Program-made: the position numbers and the translations under genes
Source of the DNA: Stemphylium vesicarium
Taxonomy: Eukaryota > Ascomycota > Dothideomycetes > Pleosporales > Pleosporaceae
Assembly: GCA_004380135.1 (NCBI GenBank)
Contig: QXCR01000078.1
Coordinates: 62,001-126,000, forward strand
Length of the DNA stretch: 64,000 nt
Direction of reading: 5' to 3'
Part shown: one piece after another, positions 45,115-55,439 of the stretch
Position numbering within the stretch: the first letter of the stretch is position 1
How the letters are laid out: each line of letters starts with the position of its first letter
The notes under the pieces: model-generated
The model's database searches: none
The model's input: only the letters and a program-made list of their open reading frames with translations
Told to the model about the DNA's origin: nothing

Positions 45115-45862
45115 ATGTCTTCCGCAGACTCTGCAGTCAGGCACCAGGCCATTGTGCCCGACAAGGTCCCCACTGGAGAGTACCCTGTGAGTCAATTGCG
45201 CCTGGAGGTGCCGTGCAATGGGCGGTAGTGACTAACGCCTGGCAGCTCATCGACAATGACCCGTACGCCTCACGATCCCTCTGCGGCCGAATGCGAAGAC
45301 TGACACTAGGCAAAGACACTTTTCGCGAGTAATGCGGTATTCCCGCCCCTCGGACTGGGCGTACGGTGCCGCCCTGGGTGGCTTGAGCCCCGGATTGATG
45401 CTCTACTGGGAGAAGATATCGCCCTCCATGGTCGGCAAGGGCGGTTTCGCCCCCATCATGCGCCTGTCCGGTGCGGTTGGTGTTGCCGGATGCTTCATGT
45501 TTGCCTACTCAAGGTCATGCAGTACGTCAGACACCGGGACTTGACATAAGCCCCCCCCCCCACGCTAACACGCTATAGTGCGCTTCTACGGTGCGCGCGA
45601 GAACCGTCGCGAGATCGAAATGGATATGCGGGAGATGGTCGACAAGGTCAAGAAGGGCGAGCCGCTGTACGGAAAGTCCGAGATGACCGAGTACATGCAG
45701 GGTGTTGCACACAGAAACTCCCGTTTCGCTGCTACCTTTGCCCACGTCATCCCATGGCCGAACCTTGTCAACCACCCCTACCATGGTGTTGACACTGCCA
45801 AGTACTACCGCCAGGCTGAGTTGGAGCTGGAGCAGGAGAGGCTCGCCAGGGAGGGTCGGTAA
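45115..45862 (+). CDS. NADH:ubiquinone oxidoreductase 21 kDa subunit
   Basis: Four exons (45115-45186, 45246-45262, 45316-45521, 45579-45862) encode 192 residues; one exon is only 17 nt. The product has YPLIDNDPHFSRVMRYSRPSDW followed by a hydrophobic Gly-rich pair of segments (GAALGGLSPGLMLYW; RLSGAVGVAGCFMFAYS). The C-terminal part is hydrophilic (RFYGARENRREIEMDMREMV, NPYHGVDTAKYYRQ-like). This matches the fungal accessory complex I subunit with separate N- and C-terminal domains (21 kDa in Neurospora). It sits in the inner mitochondrial membrane arm. The last intron carries a run of 11 C. Confidence 0.9.
45551..45561. repeat. 11-base poly-C in complex I subunit intron
   Basis: C11 on the coding strand in the 57-nt last intron of the 21 kDa complex I subunit gene, just upstream of a CTAAC branch-like site. 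Confidence 0.88.
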
Positions 45863-45990
45863 AGTCGAAGCTGAGGGAAGGAAGTAGTTTCTTAGTCACA
45901 ATGACTGTATATAAGTTCAAAGAAGTCAAGTCAGCACGCATCAACATGTTACATTCGATAATACGTGACACCCGCTATCATATTGCGTCT

Positions 45991-47539
45991 CTAATTAATA
46001 GCCAACCCCTCCAGGACCGCATCCTTGCCAAACTCCTCCATCTTCCACCGACTAATCCAATCATCCCGATTCACATACCCCCCACAAATCCTCCTCTTTC
46101 CCGTAAAACTGCTCCGTCCGTGCAGTACCCTCCAATTATCAAAGATGAGCACTTTACCCGGCACCAACTGCTCCCAATACTCATTCTCCTTCTTCTTCAA
46201 CAGCGCATCAAACTTCCTCGCAGCATCATACCACGTCTCCACCTGATCAATCGGCAGCTCAATCGACGCGCGATCCGACGAGTTCCAGCGCACACGGAGC
46301 AAATCGCCAGTGGCGAGGTCGTGTTCCAGAACGGGGAAGCCGCGGTAAGGTTGGATAGAGATACCATCGTTGCCCGAAGCATGACCGTGGACATGAACCG
46401 TGGAGAGAATCTCATACGCCTTCTTATCCGTCTGTAGTAGTTCGTCGGCGACCTTGAATCCATCGACCAGCAGACTAGCCCCACCGTCACCATCCGTATG
46501 CGAGAGCAAATGAAAAGCCTGGAGCCCCGCGGGGTCAGAAAAGTACGTAGTATCCGTGTGGGCTTCGAGAGCGATATTAGTGTAGGCCGTATCCTTGCTC
46601 GCCAGATCAGCGGTGAAATCATAGAAGCCGCCATAATGCGTCTCTCTGATAAATGCGATACGCTCCAGCAACTTCTTTGTGTCCGAGGGGTCGTTGAATG
46701 GCGTGCCGTTTACGTAGCAGAACCCATATTTGCGCAGTTGTCGCAAGAGACCTAGGATGCTATCGCTCTTTATGGCACGGTATGGCACTGTTGGTGGGTC
46801 TGATGATATGGCTGCGTCCCAGAGCGATACAGCGCTTAGACCTTGACGCTGGATCGCTTTGTCTTCTTCGGGTTGGACGGTCTGTTGGAGGAGAGAGATG
46901 GGGTACGTGCTTGTGTGGCCGTCGCTCCATTCAAGCCTCAGAACTGCATTCTTGCTACCTTCGCCTGAGAAGGAGTGCGATTTGATGGCAATGTCCCGTG
47001 GGAGAGAGAATGTATCCAGCAGTCGTTGTTTGGTTGCATTGTGCATACAACTCGCGCATTGGCAATTGTCCCTGAGCCATATGTTCGGGATGCGTACCCC
47101 GTCGACCGTGACCTTGTCGTCGTCGGCTTTCACAATAGGGTTCTTACTCGAACCGACTTTCCTGTTAGATGTGCGCACGTTGTATGGCCCTTTCATTACG
47201 TGCTTGAGCCGCCGGTGTTGACCGTAAAGCACTGTGAGCTCGCGTTGCGCATCTCGTAAGAATTTGCTTGATGCTTTGACTTTTTTCACTTTTTCTTTAC
47301 CAAGATAGCGATCAAGCAGCTTGGTTTCCGGGAATGGGTTGCTCGGCTCAGACGCATCATAGGCTTTTGCATGCTGTGGCAAGTAGCTGAAGTTACGAAA
47401 ATTCTAGGAGCATTATCAATGCTGTCATCTGCTCACAAGATGGGTGTGCACATACTTGAGAATGTGTTACCAGTGGCGATGTGCACGTCGCGACTTGACG
47501 CGTGCTTACTGCATTCCGCGATGCTCTTGCGGCTAGCAT
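45991..47539 (-). CDS. Trimethyllysine dioxygenase / gamma-butyrobetaine hydroxylase family
   Basis: Two exons (complement of 45991-47403 and 47456-47539) encode 498 residues. The N-terminus MLAARASRNAVSTRQVAT is Arg/Ser-rich without acids, a mitochondrial presequence. A small zinc-binding domain (IWLRDNCQCASCMHNATKQRLLDTF) precedes the Fe(II)/2-oxoglutarate core. The core has the HxD motif in EAHTDTTYF, LLVDGFKVADEL, distal His in DNWRVLHGRSSF and an Arg in RRICGGYVNRDDW. This two-domain layout is that of TMLH and BBOX, which catalyse the first and last steps of carnitine synthesis. Fungal homologues of this type are mostly trimethyllysine dioxygenases, which I favour, but the sequence does not decide. 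Confidence 0.88.
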
Positions 47540-47779
47540 TGTAAGGAACAGCTTGATCCAGTAGTAGTGCAGGAACAAAAAGCAAAGAAGAAACACTAGC
47601 TAGACTAGAACTTGGATAGGTTGTCTGTCATGTATGACTGCGTTCTTGGTTGGTAATGCGGGTCAGTAAGCTCGGATCTCGGGCCACCAACACCAGCAAA
47701 TGCATGTTCTCTCGACCGCCAAAAATATGCCTCGGGTCTGCAGACAAATTGCCGTCGATGCAAAAAAGAAGTCAAAAGC

Positions 47780-47785
47780 AAAAAG
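47780..47785 (-). terminator. Pol III T-run after tRNA-Arg
   Basis: Five consecutive T on the coding strand begin within a few bases of the tRNA 3' end, the standard RNA polymerase III stop. Confidence 0.7.
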
Positions 47786-47787
47786 AG

Positions 47788-47859
47788 CGACACCTGTGGG
47801 ACTCGAACCCACAATCTTTGCCACCGGAAAGCAACGCCTTACCATTAGGCCAAGGTGCC
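47788..47859 (-). tRNA. tRNA-Arg (CCG)
   Basis: A 72-nt, intronless cloverleaf. The acceptor GGCACCT pairs with AGGTGTC (one G-U), with discriminator G. The D stem is GCC/GGC. The anticodon stem TTGCT/GGCAA encloses loop TTCCGGT, giving anticodon CCG for codon CGG. The T arm is GTGGG TTCGAGT CCCAC. Internal A- and B-box promoters (GGCCTAATGG; GGTTCGAGTCC) are present, and a TTTTT run a few bases past the 3' end should terminate RNA polymerase III. CCA is not encoded, as usual in eukaryotes. Confidence 0.95.
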
Positions 47860-48039
47860 AGTTAATCTATTCTGAAGAACTGGATAAGAACTTTTCAAAT
47901 TGCAAATAAGATATCCTGATAAAATGTTCTTATGTGTCCGTGCAGCACTGGCTTCTAGCGCCTGCCGCGATCGGATCCAACAAAGCATGGAGACTCCATC
48001 GTCTTAATGCGAGCGCACTAACATGATTGGGAGTGTGTG

Positions 48040-48369
48040 ATGATCTTCCGGCAACATCCTGTTCCGCTTTGTTCCGTCTATTACGACGACTGCGAGCCGC
48101 TCACGGTTGCGCTAGAGGCAGCCAAACCTTACTGCGACGGTTTGACTGTGTGGGAAGAGATGATAATCAAGCTGCAAGAGATGCAAACCGCCAGCGACGT
48201 AATGGAAGCAGTCAAGATACCCACTGGGTACTCCGCGAGAGACGGCACCAAGTACAAGGCACTTGCATCACCGTACCAGGCACAAGAACTGATCGATAAG
48301 ATGGAAAAGCAGTTGGCAGGCTGTAGATTTATGTACAGACTCACTCGCGGGAGAGAAATTCAATGGTGA
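48040..48369 (+). CDS. Small unknown ORF
   Basis: A 109-residue frame from ATG 48040. The product is soluble and helical-looking (PLTVALEAAKPYCDGLTVWEEMIIKLQEMQ... then YQAQELIDKMEKQLAG), with three Cys. No family was recognised. Codon use is ordinary. It could be a genuine small gene or a fragment of a larger one. Confidence 0.35.
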   Translation: MIFRQHPVPLCSVYYDDCEPLTVALEAAKPYCDGLTVWEEMIIKLQEMQTASDVMEAVKIPTGYSARDGTKYKALASPYQAQELIDKMEKQLAGCRFMYRLTRGREIQW

Positions 48370-48523
48370 AGAAGGAAGGGCGCTAGAAAGGTGAGGAAAG
48401 CGGCAGTACGTTTCCTTGCCCACGAACATTCAGTGGATTGTCGTGCCTAGAAATTGTGTCTAAGATCCTGGGTAGAGCAACTTTGCAACTCGCCACTGCC
48501 GTTGCATGGAAACAGATCAACTG

Positions 48524-48601
48524 GGCACCTTGATCTAATGGTAAGGCGCCACTTTCCGGTGATAACTTGGCAAACTGTACTGGGTTGTGAAATCTGTCGC
48601 T
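48524..48601 (+). pseudogene. Decayed tRNA-Arg (CCG) copy
   Basis: GGCACCTTGATCTAATGGTA and the following AGGCG-CTTTCCGGT match the 5' half of the functional tRNA-Arg(CCG) 0.7 kb away, on the opposite strand. The D arm and anticodon loop survive, while the anticodon stem, T arm (only GGGTT-like remains) and 3' acceptor strand are degraded. The B box is lost, so it is not expected to be transcribed as a tRNA. Confidence 0.65.
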
Positions 48602-49174
48602 GCGGTGTTGAAGTCATTGAAAGAAGAAGGATAAGTATAGGGCTGGAAAGGGTGTTAGACTCGCGGGAAAAAAGTCCTCGTGAAGCAGGCTCTACAGCTA
48701 TATCAAAATGTACAAGCTGTCACGATGCAACACTTCGACAGCAGCTGCCCCACAGCGACGACTTGTCGTAGTGGTACCCTACACATGTCATCCTCGGACG
48801 TTCCTTTCTACGATAGAGCTTAGAAACAGCAAAACTATGAACTGTGGGTGACAAATAAAACGAACCGCAAATGTCAATTTAGTTGTTATTTACTCGAATA
48901 CCACAAGGTGATGAACATTGGACCGTCGACTTCACTTTGGAACGCGACTGATCGGCGCTCTAGGTGCGGCAGGCGCCAAGAGTCGGAGCGGAGCTAAGTA
49001 ATCGCGGGAGCTCTGTGCACCTTCGTAATCCATAGCTGCCTCCAAACATAGCCGCATCATCGCTGCGCTACCACCAACCTCTCACCTGCGGACATCACTC
49101 ACGGTCGCCGCTACATACGTCCCCTCACTTTATCAACTGTTCGCCACAAATCGTTACATCTCCACACCGCCACC

Positions 49175-50687
49175 ATGTCTACACTCGAAGATCTCGATGA
49201 CCTTGAGCGCCACGAGAAGGAAGAGAGAAAGGACGATGACAAGAAGGACGGCGACAAAGACGGAAAGAAGGCCGACGGCGATGCAGACATGAACGATGCC
49301 GAGCCCGAAGAGGAGCAACTCGACGAAGAGATCCTAAACTCAAGCACACGGGACATCATCGCGCGGAGGCGGTTACTGGAGAACGACATGCGCATCATGA
49401 AAAGCGAGTATCAGCGACTTACACACGAAAAGGCGTCGATGAATGAGAAGATCAAGGACAACCTAGACAAGATCGAGAACAATAGGTATGTCGTCCCTAC
49501 ACCTGTGGTCGGCCCCGCACACGCTCCCCGACGGCAACTCTGCGGATAGCATGCTGACAAACTAAAGGCAACTTCCCTATCTCGTCGGAAACGTCGTCGA
49601 AATTCTTGACCTAGATGTCACAGAAGAGGCGGCCGAGGAAGGTGCCAACATTGATCTAGACGCCACTCGCGTCGGCAAGTCGGCAGTCATCAAGACATCT
49701 ACACGGCAGACAATATTCCTGCCCCTCATTGGTTTAGTCGACCATGAGAAGCTCAAGCCCGGCGACTTGATTGGTGTGAATAAGGATTCATACCTCGTCC
49801 TCGATACACTGCCTGCAGAGTACGATAGCCGAGTGAAGGCCATGGAAGTCGACGAGAAGCCAACGGAGAAGTACACCGATGTCGGAGGTTTGGACAAGCA
49901 GATCGAGGAACTTGTCGAAGCCGTTGTCTGGCCGATGAAGGAGGCTGAACGTTTCAAGAAGATTGGCATCAAGGCCCCCAAGGGTAAGTACCATGCGCCT
50001 TGAACCTGCAGAATCCGCTGACACAACGCAGGTGCATTGATGTACGGTCCTCCTGGTACAGGAAAAACACTGTTAGCACGAGCCTGCGCAGCGCAAACCG
50101 ACGCCACTTTCCTCAAGCTTGCCGGTCCACAACTCGTACAAATGTTCATAGGAGACGGCGCGAAGCTGGTCCGTGACTGCTTCGCTTTGGCGAAAGAGAA
50201 GGCACCCTCAATCATCTTTATCGATGAGTTGGATGCTGTTGGTACAAAGCGTTTCGACTCCGAGAAGTCAGGAGATAGGGAAGTACAACGAACTATGTTG
50301 GAGCTCCTCAACCAGCTGGACGGTTTCGCCTCAGATGACCGCGTGAAGGTCCTAGCCGCCACGAACCGAGTCGATGTCTTGGATCCTGCTCTGCTTCGTT
50401 CTGGACGTCTTGACAGAAAGATCGAGTTCCCGCTGCCAAATGAAGAGGCTCGCGCACAGATCATGCGCATCCACTCCAGGAAAATGACTGTAGACGATGC
50501 GGTCAACTGGCAAGAGTTGGCGCGCAGTACCGACGAGTTTGGTGGTGCTCAGCTGAAGGCCGTGTGTGTTGAGGCTGGTATGATTGCTCTCCGAACCGGC
50601 CACCAGAAGATCAGTCACGAGCATTACGTCGATGCTATTTCTGAAGTCCAGGCAAAGAAGAAGGACACAGTCAACTTCTACGCATAA
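49175..50687 (+). CDS. RPT5: 26S proteasome regulatory ATPase Rpt5 (S6a)
   Basis: Three exons (49175-49485, 49568-49983, 50032-50687) encode 460 residues. An acidic N-terminal tail (Asp/Lys-rich) is followed by the coiled coil ([23 protein letters not shown]), the OB domain ([12 protein letters not shown]) and the AAA module. The AAA module has Walker [14 protein letters not shown], Walker [13 protein letters not shown], sensor [11 protein letters not shown] and Arg finger region LRSGRLDRK. It ends in FYA, the HbYX motif that docks into the 20S alpha ring and is characteristic of Rpt5. The Walker A exon starts immediately after an intron. Confidence 0.96.
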
Positions 50688-51838
50688 GGTATAATTGGAG
50701 CGCGATGGGTCAACCGCTTGCATACATGTGCTCGCATACGAGGCTTGTAATAATACTTAGACCATCATAGTACCATAGCCGAAATGACGATCACGAACAA
50801 ATATGGGATGGGTGCTTAGTCATGTGTTCCATCAGCTACATTGACATAGTAAGATTTTAACAAGAGTAAACCCGTCATACGTCCAATTCTACAGTCCTTC
50901 TAGAGTTGGGGGCTGAGTCAGTCTCGAATCTGATAGCATGCGGCCCCAGTGCGCGCGCGGGATGGCAAATGTACACTGATGTTCCTGACAACTGACAGCA
51001 TCATCAACTGCGCCTTTATATTTTGTCTCCGCATCAGACCACGTGGCTGCTGATAACTTTCAAATGTTGTTTTTAAGATCCTCGTAAGTCTCTGGCTCCA
51101 GCAGTAGACGATAGCCCAAACGGAACACTTAGCTAATGCGATTGCGCAAAGCAAGCGACCGCCGACATCCTCCGGATCGTCAAAAGCTAGATGACCTTTG
51201 TGGTTCGCATACAAAGGAAACAAGGCCGAGAAAGTGTCGCGCTATGTCCTCGCGTTCGATGTTCAACCACGTCCCTGCATCATTCTGGCACGCCCTCCCT
51301 CGCCCGCTCTCATTGGCTACCGTCTCAACGACGAACCTTAATCGTTCAACCTCAACACCAGGCACATCACACCCACGCGCAGATATGTCTCGATATGATA
51401 GGCCAGGCTGATGCTCTAGTTCCCCATGTCCCTTTTCCAGATCTGGAGAAACTCTCGGTCCCAGCAGACCCTGCATAGCCGCCTCTAGCGGCTGGTTACG
51501 TTGGGGCAAGTTGTCGAGGCTACATGCAGTATCACAGTCAGCGTTGAGTAGAAAGTTGCCTCCACGCACGTTTTGGGGATCTTCGAAACATGTGGCGAGC
51601 TTCATTGGCTGGTAAGGGTTGGGGACGCCAGGAGGACGACGCCTTACACAGCAGGTGGTTCGTCTACAATCATGCGGGTATGCATTGTGACGAAGCGAAG
51701 TCGGAATGATGCTTCGGAAGTCTGATCTTCATATAACCCCTCCATCGTTCGTGGCGGGGTATTTCTTTTGCTCCATTGTTTACTTCCCTTTCCTCTCTGG
51801 TCTTTACTGTTACACTGCTTCGCTGCAAACTCGCAATC
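50688..51838. other. Intergenic, no supported gene
   Basis: About 1.15 kb between Rpt5 and the betaine-lipid synthase. A 141-codon minus-strand frame (51180-51605) and overlapping plus-strand frames show no recognisable domain. The final 150 bases are a CT-rich leader typical of fungal promoters. Confidence 0.45.
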
Positions 51839-54681
51839 ATGTTGGGGCTGTCAGCTTACGTTCCGCGCGACCCTTTCCATCAGCTTGCGGTCACACTATG
51901 TGTTGTTGGTCTCTTTCTTCTCGCCGTCTTTGCTGTTGCGCTTAGGCCGAAGAGCAAAGGTCAAGCACCAAGCACGATCGAAGCGTACTTGAAGTTTATC
52001 TATGGCTGCTTCTTGAAACCGCACACTGGCGACGGATTTGGAAGCCAACAAGATGCTCTCGTACGTCTATCCAGCCCTACTCCAACCATTTGCACGCTAA
52101 TCCGGCGAACAGGAAAGCTTTTACAAAGCACAAGCTGAAGTCTACGATGCTACCCGCCTGAGGCTCCTACGGGGTCGCGAAGACATGCTGGGACTGGTCG
52201 CAGCTCAGCTGAAACACCGTGCTGAAGCTGGCATGATCTCACAACGTCCAGTTTGGGTCGACATCGGAGGCGGCACCGGCAGCAAGTGAGCGTGCATGCG
52301 TTACTCTCACACGGCGGTTTCTGACGGTCATCCAGTGTCGAATCCATGAACGCTTTCGTTCCTGTAGCCAGCTTCTTCCGTTCAGTTTGTGAGTTAGTCG
52401 AGTCCACCAAAAGAAATGTTACTGACAATCATAGACGTCGTGGATCTTTCTCCCAGTCTTTGCGAAATGGCGCGCAAGCGTTTCGCCCGACTAGGGTGGA
52501 CGAACGTCAAAGTCGTCTGCCAGGATGCGCGCGCCTTCCGCCTCCACGAACACGAGCCTCAAGCGTATGAACGCAAGGAGATGGTTTCTCAAGGCCAGAC
52601 CGTGCGCGATCTCGACGAAAACGCAGATGCTGGAGGTGCCGAGCTCGTCACCATGAGCTACTCACTGAGCATGATACCCGAGTTCTATCCCGTCATTGAC
52701 TCCATGGACAGCCTCATGAGCCCCAACGGTGTTGTCGGTGTTGTCGACTTTTACGTACAAGATCAGGTCGACTTCATGGGCAGAAACTATATCGGAGGTG
52801 CCATCGACCGTCATTGCATGTGGCTTTCACGTGTGTTCTGGCGGGAATGGTTTGCAATCGACCGGGTCAATCTGAGTCCTGCGCGGCGAGTATGTTATTT
52901 CTCACAGCATTAATAGGACCCACTAACATTCTCCAGGACTACTTGGAATATCGTTTCGGTACGATCCTAAACATCAACGCTCGGAACAACTTCTTCAACA
53001 CTGGCATCAAGCTACCCTACTACATCTGGGTAGGCTGCTCAAAGGATCACGGCGCGTCAACGCAGAAGCTCGCGGAGGTCGACGCCGCGGCTACGGAATC
53101 TCCATACCTTAATGCGCTTGATCTCCAGACCGGAGTTACACAGAATGACGTCGAAGTGCACTCCAAAGCCTACGAGTCTGCAGTTGTGAACCTGCAATCC
53201 AGCCTTCCACTGCCCGCGACTTGGTATCAGAATCACCACTGGCGCATTCACTACGATTCGGCTCTTCCCAAACACACCCGTTTCAATAACTCATACATTT
53301 ACGCCTTCACTTGGGAAGACGACGTGGCTGATATGCGACTACTGAAGCCAACGTCCAACGACGTTGTCCTCGCCATCGGCTCCGCTGGCGACAACATTCT
53401 TGCCTTTTGCCTAGAAAATTGCCGCCGCGTCCACGCCGTCGACCTCAACCCCTCCCAAAACCACCTCCTCGAGCTCAAAGTCGCTGCATTCACAGCTCTC
53501 GGCTATCAAGACGTCTGGAAGCTCTTTGGTGAAGGCAAGCACGCCGACTTCCGCGACCTCCTCATTCAGAAACTGAGCCCCCATCTCTCCTCAGAAGCCT
53601 TCCAGTTCTGGCTTCATAATGGCCCATCTGTCTTCTCATCTTCATCATCAAAGGGTCTCTACTACTCTGGCGGTTCCGGAAACGCCATCGCAATGGCCGG
53701 CTGGCTCTTCCGTCTCCTAGGTATGACCTCAGACGTCAAAGCGCTCTGCGCAGCCCAGACCCTCAACGAGCAACGCGAAATCTGGCAACGCAGCATTAAG
53801 ACCATCCTCCACTCCAAGATCCTCACCTACGCCATTCTCGGCAACGAAAAGTGGCTCTGGAAAGCTCTTGGTGTACCCCCAGCCCAACGCGCCGTCATCG
53901 AAACCGACTTCAAAAAGACCCAAGACTACGACGAAGCCAAAGCAGCCGTCACACCAGCCAAGGACGCCGCAGCAGAGTACATGGCCTTCCACGAGGAGCC
54001 CTCCGACGACGAACTAAAGAGCAGCAGCGGAAACGCAATCTACGAATACGTCCTCAACACCTTCGAACCCGTCATCAACACCACCCTCCTCAGTACCTCG
54101 AACCACTACTACCTCCTCACCCTTCTCGGCCACTACACACCAACATCGCACCCCACATACCTATCTCCAAAGTCGCACGTCAAGCTCAGCAAGCCCGCTG
54201 CGTTCAACGGGCTACGCATCCACACGGACGAGATCTCCGAAGTCATTGCTAGAATGCGACCGGGTACGCTTACCATTGTCGTAGTCATGGACTCGATGGA
54301 TTGGTTCCCACCGCAAGGCAACCAAGCGTTGCGTCAGATCCGCGCGCTGAATCGGGCGTTGAAGGTTAAGGGGAGGGTTATGTTGAGGAGTGCAGGGCTG
54401 GAACCGTGGTATATTAAGTGCTTTGCTGAGTGTGGGTTTGGGGTTAAGAGGGTTGCTGTGAGGTTGCCAGGGAGTTGTATTGATCGGTATGCCTTCCCTC
54501 CTAGATGTTTTGAGATGACGGTGCTAATGAGTGGTGTAGTGTCAACATGTATGCGTCAACGTGGGTTTGCACAAAGGAAGTTGGGCTCGAGAAGGATGAT
54601 GTCAAGGTTGGTACGTCGGGGGCGAGGAAGGCGTCGTTGGCGGAGCTAAAGCTCGAGGCTCCCGCTTTGCGTGTTGAGTAG
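51839..54681 (+). CDS. BTA1: Betaine lipid (DGTS) synthase, fused methyltransferase-BtaA
   Basis: Six exons (51839-52060, 52113-52285, 52336-52388, 52435-52889, 52937-54486, 54540-54681) encode 864 residues. A membrane anchor near residues 15-35 (TLCVVGLFLLAVFAVAL) is followed by a SAM-dependent methyltransferase with motif I VDIGGGTGSN (about 130) and VVDLSPSLCEMARKR. The second half is a BtaA/DUF3419 domain (RIHYDSALPKHTRFNNSYIY; VVLAIGSAGDNILAF; VDLNPSQNHLLELK). BtaA moves the 3-amino-3-carboxypropyl group of SAM to diacylglycerol, and the methyltransferase adds three methyls to make DGTS, a phosphate-free substitute for phosphatidylcholine. The methyltransferase-first order is the one I associate with fungal BTA1. 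ER membrane is likely. Confidence 0.92.
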
Positions 54682-55439
54682 GGAGCTTGCGCGCGGTTCC
54701 TTCAATCTGGTCATCTGATTTACTTGTTTTTTCTTTCTTTGTCACCTCGAGTAGCGTGTCGGGTGGTCCATTTGTCGTTTTCTCTAACCATAATAGATAT
54801 CATGCTGCAAACAGCCAGCATGTGGCTTTTCCCGTGACCGGTCTTTCCAACGAGTCGTGCATGCTGTAACTGGTCAGCCTTGAAGCTGCTGACGTTAGGA
54901 AGGCACAACTCATGCATTGATGAGTTGGCGACGCGGTATCCAGCTCGAAAGGTAAGGAGCGAGTTTGGAGACTATATATGTATTTGCCAGAGTAGATCAA
55001 TTCGCGACTCAGAGGGAGGCGAAAGTCTGTACTAGGGAACGCTAGAAATCAGTGGGTGCACTGTTACGTGATCTGCTGCTGCTGACACCTGGAGTGCGAT
55101 GCGCATCACAAGGCTGTGCGTCACGCTAAAGCTTGCTCAGCCTCCTCCGACTGCTGAAGCAATAGGCAACAGCGGCATTTCTTCGCTCTTCCATACTCAA
55201 CCTCAGAAACCGCATTTTCACTGAGATACTTCTCCCATCGCGTCCCCGATAACAGCACACCCCACAATCTCACCGGCAGAGTTCTCCGCTTGAATCGTGT
55301 CACCAAATCGCGATACAATCACAATCATATACGTCCTGGATCCAAGTCTTCATGACGAGCGCGAACATCAGGATTCGGAAGGCAAACTCGCGATCGCTCC
55401 ATCAGAATCCAGCCAATCATCAACTAACAGACGATTGCA
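54682..55439. other. Intergenic between BTA1 and HET gene
   Basis: About 760 bp with no supported gene. A short plus-strand frame (55297-55506) overlaps the HET start in another phase and is probably leader. Confidence 0.45.

Larger units (their letters stand above)
47860..49174. other. Intergenic with small ORF and tRNA relic
   Basis: About 1.3 kb between tRNA-Arg and the Rpt5 gene. It holds a short open frame (48040-48369) and a decayed tRNA-Arg copy (48524-48601), listed separately. The last 100 bases are a CA/CT-rich leader of Rpt5. Confidence 0.5.

Noticed and set aside
45901..46437. 178-codon plus-strand frame overlapping the trimethyllysine dioxygenase gene
   Set aside because: Antisense to a conserved enzyme; low-complexity Leu/Pro/Ile composition with no domain.
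49577..50506. 309-codon open frame antisense to the Rpt5 gene
   Set aside because: It mirrors a strongly conserved AAA ATPase. Its composition (Ser-, Arg-rich) is a by-product of the sense codon use and shows no domain.
51180..51605. 141-codon minus-strand frame upstream of BTA1
   Set aside because: No recognisable domain or splice partners, and both strands are open; kept only as a note in the intergenic entry.
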